This document shows positions 55,198 to 64,000 of a stretch of DNA of 64,000 nt, one piece after another. The stretch lies in the NCBI GenBank assembly GCA_963850915.1, contig CAWKND010000014.1, forward strand, positions 519,751-583,750, in the 5' to 3' direction. The position numbers and the translations under genes are program-made. Position 1 is the stretch's first letter, and the number at the start of each line of letters is the position of its first letter. The DNA comes from CAVTWH01 sp963850915 (GTDB lineage Bacteria > Actinomycetota > Actinomycetes > Mycobacteriales > Micromonosporaceae). Under the pieces are notes generated by a model. It saw only the letters and a list, made by a program, of their open reading frames with translations, made no database searches and had not been told where the DNA came from.

Positions 55198-56791
55198 CTA
55201 CTTCGTCGGCAGGTCCAGCCACGAGGTACCGGCCACCGTCAGCGCCGTACCCGAGCCGTTCGCGTCCAGGTAGAGCGGATCCTCGGTGTCCAGGACGAGA
55301 CCGAGCCGGTGACCGGCCGGCAGGTCGTAGACCACGACCGGGAACCGGCTGTCCACCGCGGACGTGGTGGACAGCCAGGTCACCGGGGTGAGCGCGATGA
55401 GCTTGCCGGTGTCGGTGGCGTCGACGTCGTAGAGGTACGCCACCAGCGTTCCGGTCGGCGGAGCGCTCTTCAGGGACAGGTGCAGGGCCGGGATGCCGCG
55501 GATCGGTACGGTGCTCGCCGCTGACGCGCCCTCCCACACCGCGCCGTTGACCCGGTTCACCGAGGGAAGCCAGTCGGTCGGCGGCTGTCCGGTGAGGGTC
55601 TCCAGGCCGTTGGTGATCAGTGCGACGCCCCCGCCCGCCGTGGTGTCCAGACCGGTCCAGATCGGGTGCGTCCAGCCGGTACCCGGGCTGCTACCTAGCG
55701 CACCTGTGGCGGCGTACCAGGGAATGTTCTGGATTCCATAGCGGGTGACGTCGCCGGTGACCGCGCCCCACGCCGGGGTAGCTCTCGGTCGTGCCGCTGG
55801 TGCGGACCTTCAGTACCACCGGGTTCTCGCCGGTGATGCCGGTGTCGATGCCGCGTAGGTAGCTGTCGAACCAGCGGTGCACGCTGTCCCACACGTGGTT
55901 GTCCAGGCCCAGCAGGCCGGACAGCTCGACGGTCGCGTGGTCACCGGCGGCCAGCTCGAGCCGTTTCGGGGTGGTGAGCCGGTTGAAGAAGTCGACCAGC
56001 TGGTCCGGCCCGAACAGGCTGTCGCCGTAGGAGTTGGCCAGCAGGATCGCCGGGTTGTTGGCGTTGATGCGATCCAGGTAGGTACCCGCGCTGCGTACCC
56101 GACCCCACGCCTTGACCGTGTCGATGTTGGTGTTGGCGAAGTAGCTCTGCAGGTTGGTGGTCAGCTCGGCGCTGGGCCGGCCGAGCAGCTGCGCGGCCAC
56201 CTGCAGCAGCAGGGCGGCCTGCTGGCGGCGGGTGTTGTCGCCGTAGAGCGAGTAGACCAGGTCGGTCCAGCCGGACATCGCCGCCACCGCGCGGATCCGC
56301 CGATCGAACGCCGACGCGATCAGGCTGATCCCGGCGCCGTAGGAGACGCCGGCCATACCGATGTGCGCCGGGTCGGCGGAAGTGTTGGCGGACAACCAGT
56401 CCAGTACCGTGGAGACGTCGGCGATGTCCTTCGGGCCGGCCGTGTCGATCTGCCCGCCCGAGGCCCACCAGCCGCGCGCGCAGTAGGACAGCACGGTGTA
56501 GCCGTCCTGGGCGAGAGCGGTGGCCTGGGCGACGTACTCCAGATCGTTGAGGCCCCAGCTGTTGACGAAGACGATCGCCGGGTGCCGGCCGGGGGAGGTG
56601 GGTTCGATGACGTTGGCCTTCAGTACCGCGCCGTCGCTGGCCGTGATGTCGACGAAGCGAAGCCCGGTGGTCGGCGGCGCGGCGGCGCTTGCGGCGCTGG
56701 TGGTTACCAGGGAAGCCGCGATCAGGGTGGCCGCGAGTGCTGCGGCGAGGCGGGACGACAGGCCGGACGGGGCCCGTCTGGTACGTGACAT
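55198..56791 (-). pseudogene. Secreted CocE/NonD-type alpha/beta hydrolase (frame broken once as given)
   Basis: About 530 residues when one extra base in a G run at 55775-55778 is removed. A signal peptide (SSRLAAALAATLIAASLVTTSAASA) leads an alpha/beta hydrolase with nucleophile GVSYGAG and HPAIVFVNSWGLND near the oxyanion site. A C-terminal X-Pro dipeptidyl-peptidase-type domain holds the segments PTGTLVAYLYDVDATDTGKLIA and HRLGLVLDTEDPLYLDAN. The fix restores ESYPAWGAVTGDVTRYGIQN. Members cleave peptides or esters outside the cell. AAAGGG precedes the ATG. Confidence 0.82.
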
Positions 56792-56962
56792 GGCGTCGCC
56801 CTTTCGGCTAAGTTACCGGCGGGTACAGAGTTGGTTACCGAACGGTAGCTTCGTGTGGCGTGGGACACAAGATGCACGGGTACCGATGTCTTACTTATCC
56901 GCGCTGGCGCGTGGGGCCCGGCCGGCGCATGCTGGCTGGCGGATTTACGGAAGGGGTTGGGC

Positions 56963-57754
56963 ATGACGGAGCTGTTCTCGGTAGCCGGCAAGAACGTCCT
57001 GGTCACCGGCGGGTCCCGGGGGATCGGGCTGATGATCGCCAACGGCTTCGTGGCCGCCGGCGCGCACGTGTGGATCTCCTCGCGCAACGCCACCGCCTGC
57101 GCCGAGGTCGCCGCCGCCCTCACCGACCTGGGCCAGGAGACCGGGGGTACCTGTGTCGCCCTGCCCGCCGACCTCTCCGAGCCGGCCAACGTGCCGGCCC
57201 TGGTCGACGCCCTGTCGGCGCAGGTGGATCAACTCGACGTCCTGGTCAACAACGCCGGCGCGGTCTGGGGCGCGGCGCTGACCGAGTACCCCGACTCGGC
57301 CTTCGACAAGCTCTGGGCGATCAACGTGAAGGCCGTCTTCCGGCTGACCGTGTCGCTACTTCCGTTGCTACGCAAGGCGGCCACCCCGGACAACCCGGCC
57401 CGCGTGATCAACATCGGGTCGATCGACGGAATCAAGGTACCGTCCCTGCCCGTCTTCGCCTACGCACCTACCAAGGCCGCCGTACACATGGTCACCCGGC
57501 AACTCGCCCACGAACTGGCCACCGAGCACATCACCGTGAACGCCATCGCACCCGGCCCGTTCGAGTCGAAGATGATGGCGTTCGCCCTGGACAACCCAGT
57601 AATGCGGGCCGAGATCGAGGCGACGGTTCCACTCGGCCGGGTCGGCCACCCCGACGACATGGCCGGTACCGCGATCTACCTCGCCTCGCGTGCCGGCCGG
57701 TACCTGACCGGCGCGATCATCCCGGTTGACGGGGGCCTGACCACCCACGGTTGA
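56963..57754 (+). CDS. Short-chain dehydrogenase/reductase
   Basis: 263 residues from the ATG at 56963 with AAGGGG upstream. Cofactor motif VTGGSRGIGLMIA, NNAG (VNNAGAVWG), catalytic region IGSIDGIKVP and YAPTKAAVHM (Tyr/Lys), and the C-terminal PVDGGLTTHG show a classical SDR with likely NADP use. The substrate is unknown. It is divergent from the secreted hydrolase gene. Confidence 0.9.
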   Translation: MTELFSVAGKNVLVTGGSRGIGLMIANGFVAAGAHVWISSRNATACAEVAAALTDLGQETGGTCVALPADLSEPANVPALVDALSAQVDQLDVLVNNAGAVWGAALTEYPDSAFDKLWAINVKAVFRLTVSLLPLLRKAATPDNPARVINIGSIDGIKVPSLPVFAYAPTKAAVHMVTRQLAHELATEHITVNAIAPGPFESKMMAFALDNPVMRAEIEATVPLGRVGHPDDMAGTAIYLASRAGRYLTGAIIPVDGGLTTHG

Positions 57755-57840
57755 TCCTCGCGGGTACGCCCCCACGGGTCGTGTACAGTGTTGGCTCGTG
57801 CCCCACCGCTGGCTCGCCGGTACGGTGGTGGTACAGGCAG

Positions 57841-57923
57841 GTCCGAGTGGCGGAATGGCAGACGCGCTAGCTTGAGGTGCTAGTGCCCGAAAGGGTATGG
57901 GGGTTCAAGTCCCCCCTCGGACA
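57841..57923 (+). tRNA. tRNA-Leu (anticodon GAG)
   Basis: A complete class II tRNA: acceptor stem GTCCGAG with CTCGGAC, D arm, anticodon arm GCTAG-CTTGAGG-TGCTAG with anticodon GAG, a long variable arm (TGCCCGAAAGGGTA) and T arm GGGGGTTCAAGTCCCCC. The discriminator is A. CCA is not encoded. It marks the left edge of a segment with different composition. Confidence 0.95.
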
Positions 57924-58547
57924 CGTTAACCCCCATCAAAATGATTCACGTTTCTTGTGATGTGGGGTCTTCCAAGATCATTCCTGTGGGTGTGCAGGTG
58001 ATGGTCATGCCCGTTGCCCGGAGAGGGCGCCAGGTGCGGGCGATCCGCAGCGCAGCGCTATCCGGTGGGCTCGCTTGACGTGCGCAGCAGCTCGGCGTCG
58101 ATCTTCCGGACGACTTGATCTCTCGGCCTGTCCGTCCAGAACACGATCGGGAGCTGCTACCGGCGTGGCGCAACAACCGCAGGCGGGGCAGGATGCCAAG
58201 TGTCCTGCCCCGTCCTCCAGTCGTTGCACCTGCTGGTGCGCGCGCGACAGGGCGACCCGGCCGGCGAGGTGGAGCTGCGGGTGACCTCACAGGTGTCGAA
58301 GACGGTGCAGATGCCGACGCCGCTGCTGCCATCCGTGACACCCGAGGTGTTCGTGCGGCTGTTGTTCCGGAGTTACGAGCGCAGCACCGAACCGGCCGTG
58401 CCCACCTGCGTGACGGTGTGACTGACCGATCCGGTTGAGCGATCCATACCGTGCCGTCACCGTTGGCCCGCGGCGAGCCGGGATGCCGATCGAACGCGCG
58501 TCCCCCCGGTGCACCATTCCCGCCAGGCCGCGCCGGTGATGTCTTGA
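57924..58547. other. Degenerate or non-coding region after tRNA-Leu
   Basis: About 620 bp with no supported gene. Short frames exist on both strands, such as 58200-58421 forward, but none has a ribosome site or a family match I recognise. The position directly after a tRNA 3' end fits a decayed integrative element; no repeat of the tRNA end was found in the rest of the window. Confidence 0.5.
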
Positions 58548-59354
58548 TCAGGCTGGCAGGTTCTGCTTGTCCAGCCAGGTCAGGCAGGCTTCGGCCACGT
58601 CGCGCCAGCCGTGGTCGATGGTCAGCGAGTGCCCGCGGTCGGCGAACTCCATCAGGTCGGTGACGGCGTCGGAGCCGCGGTACTGCTTGGCGGTCGCTTT
58701 GGTGATGACTTCGGGCACGGTGTGGTCCTTGCCGCCCATGATGAGTAGGAGTGGTCCGCGTTCGTTGTTGTCGGTGTTCACCTTGGCTGGCGAGTGCAGC
58801 GAGAAGTTCGCCGTCGCGGCCTCGAAGAGCGGGCGTCCCGGCGCGGGGATGGTCCAGGCTTCGTGCAGGGCGTCGGACTCGGCGGGGTCGAGGGCGTTGC
58901 CGAAACTGAAGCGGAACTCCTCGGGGGTCAGGGACACCGCACGGTGGATGTTGGCTGGGTTCTTGAATACGGGCAGGGTGGCGCGCAGCGCTGACAGTGG
59001 CAGCGGCAGGACACCCTTGATCTGGGCGGCGTCGATGGCGATGGCAGCGGTGGCGAGGTCTTCGCCAAGGAGCTTCTCGGCCAACATGCCGCCGAATGAG
59101 TGTCCGATGAGAATCGGCTTGCGGGGCAGCTGTTCGATGATGGCGGCGTAGTGGGCGAACACGTCGTCGATGCTCTTGTCGGCGATGGCGTCGGGGTTAG
59201 CGCGCGACCCGACGACGGTGTCGGAGTCGCCCGGCCAGCCCGGGGCGGACGTTTGGTAGCCGCGCTGCGTGAACAGTTCGGTCCACCGCTGCCACGAGGT
59301 TGCGTGTAGCCAGAGACCGTGGATGAAAAGTACCGGAGTCGGATCCTGGTTCAT
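58548..59354 (-). CDS. Alpha/beta hydrolase
   Basis: 268 residues from the ATG at 59354 (the frame is open to 59546 but that part is basic and unconserved). HGLWLHATSW is the oxyanion region, GHSFGG holds the catalytic Ser, and MGGKDHTVPE and FADRGHSLTIDHGW supply the Asp and His. No signal peptide, so it is cytosolic. It is divergent from the DUF4331 gene. The substrate is unknown. Confidence 0.88.
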   Translation of the reverse strand: MNQDPTPVLFIHGLWLHATSWQRWTELFTQRGYQTSAPGWPGDSDTVVGSRANPDAIADKSIDDVFAHYAAIIEQLPRKPILIGHSFGGMLAEKLLGEDLATAAIAIDAAQIKGVLPLPLSALRATLPVFKNPANIHRAVSLTPEEFRFSFGNALDPAESDALHEAWTIPAPGRPLFEAATANFSLHSPAKVNTDNNERGPLLLIMGGKDHTVPEVITKATAKQYRGSDAVTDLMEFADRGHSLTIDHGWRDVAEACLTWLDKQNLPA

Positions 59355-59566
59355 GGTCGTGCGCCTGTCTCTCGTCGGTTGTGTGCTTGCCCATGGTGTG
59401 TCGCGATGCCGGCGCCGGGCTTGGGTCAGGTGACTGAGCGTCGCGCGGGTCGGCGGACGGTTCGAGCGTGTTCGCGGTGCGGATAAACAGTCGCCTGACG
59501 CAAGCCCGAGCAGGCTGCCGGAACTTACGTTGAGCGCATATCCCATGTACCGAAAGGAACTTCGTC

Positions 59567-60595
59567 ATGTCTCATCACCTCGACTCGCCGCTGGCCCGGC
59601 AGGACCCGCGCCTGAACATCACCGATCAGTACCTGTTCGACGACGGCCCGAATGTGGTGCTGGTGATGAACGTGCGCACATCACTGGCGGGCGATCCGCA
59701 CACCGACAGGTACCACCCGGAGGCCCGTTACGAGTTCCGGATCCATCTCGATGGCGCCGCCCGGGAGGAGCTGACCTACCGGTTCGCCTTCGGCGCCACC
59801 GAGGACGGCGCACAGCCCTTCATCGTGCAGCGGCTGACCGGGCCGAGCGCCGGTGACGACGGGGCCGACGGGGCCGTGATCGCCCGCGGGCGTACCGGTC
59901 AATCGCTGGTCAACGACGAGGGTGTACAAATCTGGGCCGGCCCAGCAGTCGAGCCGTTCTTCCTCGACCTGGCCCAGCTCGACGCGGTGGACCACGCCGT
60001 GCAGCACGGCGATGACGCCGACTTGACCCGCTGGGTACCCGGCGTCGCCCACGACACGTTCGCCGGTTCGACGGTGTGCTCGATCGTGCTCGTCCTCCCG
60101 GTCGGTACGGACGGGCTGACGGACGGCCGGCACATCGCCGCCTGGTCGACTACCCGGCTGGCCACCGATGCCGGCGGCTGGCGTCAGGTCGGCCGGACCG
60201 GGCTGCCGATGATCTGGCCCATCTTCCGCGACGCCGCCACCGACGCGGCGAGTCACGCCAACGAAACCCACCCGGCCGATGACGTGATGAACTACGGGGC
60301 CGCCATCGGCGAGCTGGTGGCCTCGGTGGTTCGGCGCCGGGGAACCTCGGACCGGCCGGAGGTTCACGCCGCCACTGTGGTCAGCCGGATCGTGCCTGAC
60401 CTGCTGCCCTACGTGGTGGGCTCGCCGGCTCTGTTCGGCTTCGCCGGGTTCAACGGGCGTCGCCTCGCCGACAATGCGCCAGAGGTCATGTTTTCCTTGG
60501 CGACCAACTCGGCGATCACCATCGGCCTGACCGCCGACGGCCTCAAGCGCAGCCAGGACGGCTTCCCGTACGTCGTCCCCGCGACGGCCCTGTAG
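59567..60595 (+). CDS. DUF4331 family protein
   Basis: 342 residues, no signal peptide. It starts MSHHLDSPLARQDPRLNITDQYLF, the family-specific opening, with GLPMIWPIF, DDVMNYG and a C-terminal RRLADNAPEVMFSLATNSAI. GAAAGGAAC lies eight bases before the ATG. DUF4331 proteins are often linked to stress or oxidative metabolism; their role is not established. Confidence 0.88.
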   Translation: MSHHLDSPLARQDPRLNITDQYLFDDGPNVVLVMNVRTSLAGDPHTDRYHPEARYEFRIHLDGAAREELTYRFAFGATEDGAQPFIVQRLTGPSAGDDGADGAVIARGRTGQSLVNDEGVQIWAGPAVEPFFLDLAQLDAVDHAVQHGDDADLTRWVPGVAHDTFAGSTVCSIVLVLPVGTDGLTDGRHIAAWSTTRLATDAGGWRQVGRTGLPMIWPIFRDAATDAASHANETHPADDVMNYGAAIGELVASVVRRRGTSDRPEVHAATVVSRIVPDLLPYVVGSPALFGFAGFNGRRLADNAPEVMFSLATNSAITIGLTADGLKRSQDGFPYVVPATAL

Positions 60596-60623
60596 TCGCG
60601 GCACGCGGGACCGGAGATCTGAC

Positions 60624-60860
60624 ATGCCTTCTCTGATTCGGACCGAAGTCGTGGCGGCGTTGCCGGTGGTGGCGCTGCTCGCCCCGAAGACAGTCGCGTC
60701 TGCTCAGTTCGCCGGCGTCCCACTGGCGCAGGGACTGGCCGCAGCACCGCTAGGCGCAGCCTTTGCGGTGCCCGGCCGGTCTCGGCGGCTCATCGTCGCC
60801 GCGGTCGCTGTCGCCTACCAGCGAATCCGCGGTGCGCAGGATGACTCATGTTCACTCTGA
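60624..60860 (+). CDS. Possible small hydrophobic protein
   Basis: 78 residues. MPSLIRTEVVAALPVVALLAP and FAGVPLAQGLAAAPLGAAFAV are hydrophobic, suggesting two membrane segments. GGAG precedes the ATG by nine bases. It overlaps the antiporter start by 13 bp. Nothing identifies a family, so it may be chance. Confidence 0.35.
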   Translation: MPSLIRTEVVAALPVVALLAPKTVASAQFAGVPLAQGLAAAPLGAAFAVPGRSRRLIVAAVAVAYQRIRGAQDDSCSL

Positions 60861-62075
60861 CCTCGGCCGCCGTTGTCGCTGCGGTCGCGTTGCTGGTGCC
60901 GATCGCTTTGCAACTGCTGCACCTGCCGGTCCCGTCTATCGTTGCCGAGATCGTGCTCGGGATCGCCATCGGACCACAGGTGCTGGGTTGGGCGCGGGTC
61001 GACGAGCCGGTTGCGGTGCTCTCGACGATCGGACTGGCGTTTCTGTTGTTCCTGTCCGGTCTCGAGATCGAGTTCGATCGGCTGCGCGGTCGCATACTGC
61101 GGCTCACGCTGACCGCGTTCGTCGTCTCGTTCGTCCTCGCGGTCGGCATCGGTGAACTCCTCGGAGCCGGCGGCCTGGTGCGCTCGCCACTGCTCATAGC
61201 GGTCATTTTGTCGGCCACGAGCCTGGGCATCGTCCTGCCGATCCTGAAGGACAGCGGACAGATCGATACCCAGCTGGGTCAGGTCACCGTGGCGGCGGCG
61301 TCGATCGCCGAGGTCGTCCCGGTCGTGCTGCTGTCACTGCTGTTCTCCGAACACGGCTCGACCATCGGTGCGCAGGTTGTGCTGTTCGCGGCGTACATCG
61401 CCCTCGTCGTGGTAGTCGGGTTGATCATCCTCGGTGTCGAACGGTCCCATCGGATCTCGCGGGTCCTCATTCGTTTGCAGGAGACGACAGCCGAGATCCG
61501 GATTCGCGGCGCATTCGGCTTGCTCATACTGTTCGCCTGCCTTGCGGCCAGGTTCGGCCTCGAGGCGATCCTGGGGCGTTCCTCGCGGGCGTCACTCTGA
61601 AGCTCGTCGATCGCGACCGGGAGATGACTCACTCCTTGTTTCGGGTCAAGCTGCAGGCGACCGGGTTCGGAGTTTTTATCCCCTTCTTTTTTGTCTCGAC
61701 GGGGATGAACTTGAATGTGCGCGCCCTGGTCGACCACCCGGCGACTCTGGCCCGGGTGCCGATCTTTCTCGCGGCGCTCCTGATCGTTCGGGCCGTGCCC
61801 GCCATCGTCTACCGCCGCTTGGGCAAGCGGCCGGTACAACTGCTTGCCGTCGGCCTTCTGCAGGCGACCTCGCTGAGTATCCCGGTCGTTGCCGGTGCCA
61901 TCGGTGTCGATCTCGGACTAATCCCCGCCGGCAACTACGCCGCCCTTGTCGCCGCTGGACTGCTGTCGGTGATCGTGTTCCCTCTACTGGCCACGCCCAG
62001 GCTGCGGGAGAGCCCGCAATGCGAGGTTCGACTTCAGACCCGACGGTGGCTGGCGGCAGCGTTCGATCTGGCTGA
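60848..62075 (+). pseudogene. Cation/proton antiporter of CPA2 type (frame broken as given)
   Basis: About 408 residues across one missing G in the run at 61573-61576. The restored sequence GLEAILGAFLAGVTLKLVDRDRE matches the family. Some 11-12 membrane segments are present; LAFLLFLSGLEIEFDRLRGR and SATSLGIVLPILKDSG are typical Na+/H+ exchanger (CPA2, KefB-like) segments. A cytosolic TrkA domain is absent. The C-terminal frame runs into the LuxR-family gene without a stop; a second indel near the end would give the stop at 62073-62075. Low GTAC content marks it as compositionally foreign. Confidence 0.8.
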
Positions 62076-62187
62076 CGGCGGCGGCAGTGGCGTGGCCGGC
62101 CCCGACGCTCAGTCGCATGACGAAGCCGTCCGAGCCGCAGTGCCCCTAGCATCGCCGAATCGGGGTCGGATTCGTTGGGAGTTATGC

Positions 62188-64000
62188 ATGTCTTTGCCCG
62201 TATCGGAACCGGGCCTGCTGGGCAGGCAGGCCGAGCTCGAAATTCTGGATCGCACGCTACGGCTCGGTTCCCACAGCGGGGTAGCGCTGCTGATCGTCGG
62301 CGAGCCCGGGATCGGAAAGAGTGCGCTGCTCGACCAGGCTCGTCGCATGGCCCGCTCGTCGGGTCAGCGTGTGTTGGATATCGTCGGAGTGCAGGCCGAG
62401 GCACAGTTGCCCTTCGCTGGGCTGCACCAGCTCCTGACGCACGACCTTGATCGAACTGATCAGTTGGCCCGGGCCCACCGCGAGGCCCTACTCGGCGCAT
62501 TCGGCCTGCACAACGGCCCGCCGCCGGATCATCGATTGCCGAAGCCACCGTCGGTCTCCTGGCCGCTGCCGCCGCGGACGGGCCGATCGCGATCCTGGCC
62601 GACGACGTCCAGTGGCTCGACCCGCAGACCCATCAGATCCTCACCTTCGTCGCGCATCGTGCCGAGGCCGCCCGCCTGGCCGTGATCGGCGTCGCGCGCA
62701 CGGGTCACCCGGGGCCGTTCGTCGATGCCGGCTTCCCGCGCCTGGAGCTACTCGGAGTCGACGACGAAACGGCGGACACGATCCTTGCCGGACAGGAACG
62801 CGGGCTGAGCACCGCAGAGTTGGCCGGGATCCGGCAGGCGGCGTCGGGTAATCCATTGGCGCTGCTTGAGCTGCCGGCAACCTGGCGGGACAGTCCGGCC
62901 AGTGATCTGCAGGCGCCGAACCTGTCCGCGCGGTTGGAACGGTCCTTCGCCGATCGGTTGGTCGAGCTTCCGGCACCGACCCGTGATGCGTTACTGATCG
63001 CCGCCGTGGACTGGGTTGATGAACTCAGTGAAGTCCTTCACGCCGCGACGGTACTGACCGGAACGCTGGCCGTACCTGCCGTCTTCGCTCCGCGGAGTCG
63101 GTGGGCCTGCTCACCGTTGGTCATGGTCACTTGCGATTCCGGCACCCCCTCGTCCGCTCGGCGATCTTGCAATCCGAGTCGATGGCGCGGCGGCACGCTG
63201 CCAACGGGGCGTTGGCCGGGATTCTTCTCGACGATCAGTATCGACGAACGTGGCACCGAGCTCAGTCGATCGTGGGGCCAGATGATGAGATCGCCGATGA
63301 ACTGGAGCGGACCGCTGCTGAACTCCTACAGCGCGGGGCTGTCCTGTCCGCGGTCGCGACTCTGGAGCGGTCGGCACAGCTGACCGCGGGCTCCGCTCGC
63401 CGCGGCCGCCGACTGCTGGTCGCCGCCGAGCACGCCTTCGGGCTGGGTCGCGCTGAGGCGGTCGAACGGCTGTTGGAAGCGGCCGCCCGCACCGACCTGA
63501 TCGAGCTGGATTGGGCCCGCATGCAATGGTTGCGGGAGATCTTCAATGACGGCGTGCCCGGAGACGCGCAGCGCGTGATGGAGTTGTGCGACATCGCGCG
63601 GCGATCCGCTGCCGCCGACGACGTCGATCTCGCCCTCAACTTGCTCCTCGGCGCCGCACTTCGATGCTGGTGGGCCGATACCGGTCCACGCGCACGGGCT
63701 GAGGTCGCAGCCACAGTTGACACCCTCACCGCACATCGGGGCGATGCCCGTCACCTCGCTGCCATCGCGGTCGCCGAACCCGTGCTCCGCGCCGCTGACG
63801 TCGCACAGCGGCTGGCAGCGATCACCCTTGACGAGCCGGAGGATGGTGACGCACTACGACTCTATGGCATGGCCGCACACGCTATCGGCGACAGCGCACT
63901 GGCCACGGACATCCTTGACCGCGCCGGGACCAGGTTGCGGGACCGGGGGAGCCTCGGACTACTCCCGCATGTCCTCGGGATGCAGGCGCACATCCGCCTC
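62188..64000 (+). pseudogene. LuxR-family regulator with AAA+ domain (LAL-type), frame broken twice, 3' end outside window
   Basis: Starts at the ATG at 62188 with TGGGAG upstream. The N-terminal STAND-type ATPase has LLIVGEPGIGKSALLDQA (Walker A) and, after a missing base near 62533, ILADDVQWLDPQTHQIL (Walker B). A second missing base near 63090 is needed to continue into VGLLTVGHGHLRFRHPLVRSAIL and a helical-repeat region that stays open to the last base. The LuxR helix-turn-helix is expected past the window end. Such large ATP-dependent activators control nearby metabolic genes. The corrections fit the family throughout. Confidence 0.75.

Noticed and set aside
58200..58421. 73-codon frame after tRNA-Leu
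   Set aside because: It has no clear ribosome site and I recognise no family; kept only as part of the undefined region.
57924..64000. Integrase or attachment-site duplicate for the suspected island
   Set aside because: No integrase and no copy of the tRNA-Leu 3' end was found to the window end, so the island stays a hypothesis.

Overview
The window is about 70% GC and reads as actinomycete chromosome. Valine GTG starts, translationally coupled stop/start overlaps, NarL-type two-component pairs, a Tat/lipoprotein sugar-binding protein, a secreted multi-domain cellulase with CelR/CebR-type operators, and a SCO2521-SCO2524 cassette all point to a filamentous actinobacterium, possibly of the Micromonosporaceae (family placement is inference). 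One tRNA gene, tRNA-Leu(GAG), is present. No rRNA, CRISPR array or intact insertion sequence was seen.

Layout. 0-5 kb: the end of a PucR-type regulator, a secreted TIGR03118 protein, and an aminotransferase/methylmalonate-semialdehyde dehydrogenase pair for beta-alanine or aminoisobutyrate-type catabolism. 5.2-10.3 kb: an amino-sugar uptake operon (RpiR regulator, SIS protein, NgcE-F-G-like ABC transporter). 10.4-14.1 kb: family A DNA polymerase, Nudix hydrolase, MobA-like nucleotidyltransferase and a YdjM-type membrane hydrolase. 14.3-19.9 kb: DUF1707 protein, two-component system, proline-rich membrane protein and Ser/Thr kinase. 20-24.1 kb: a GH9-CBM3-Fn3-Fn3-CBM2 cellulase whose frame is broken five times, with a long gene-free upstream region carrying two CelR-like boxes. 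24.1-25.3 kb: a glutaredoxin-thioredoxin reductase fusion. 25.3-32.6 kb: the SCO2521/2522/2523/2524 cassette with a membrane protein and a D-amino-acid-oxidase-like flavoprotein; its function is unknown and it is the best candidate for an undescribed system.

32.8-45.9 kb is mixed: a GAF histidine kinase/regulator pair, DUF4241, P-loop kinases, two MFS exporters, an SDR-VOC-QueA-like operon, a secreted phospholipase A2, and a large sortase-anchored surface protein. 45.9-54.4 kb is a MoxR-DUF58-transglutaminase-like operon with large Fn3 and TPR membrane proteins. 55-57.8 kb holds a secreted alpha/beta hydrolase and an SDR. After tRNA-Leu at 57.84 kb the composition changes and the last 6 kb (hydrolase, DUF4331, cation/proton antiporter, LuxR-family ATPase regulator running off the end) looks like an island.

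Two window-wide patterns matter. First, the tetramer GTAC, mostly as GGTAC, is several-fold over-represented in most genes but not in the two MFS genes or the antiporter of the post-tRNA segment. Second, at least 13 single-base indels break seven otherwise well-conserved genes; many lie in short G or C runs, which suggests sequence errors rather than true pseudogenes. These genes are listed as pseudogene only because the frame is broken as given.
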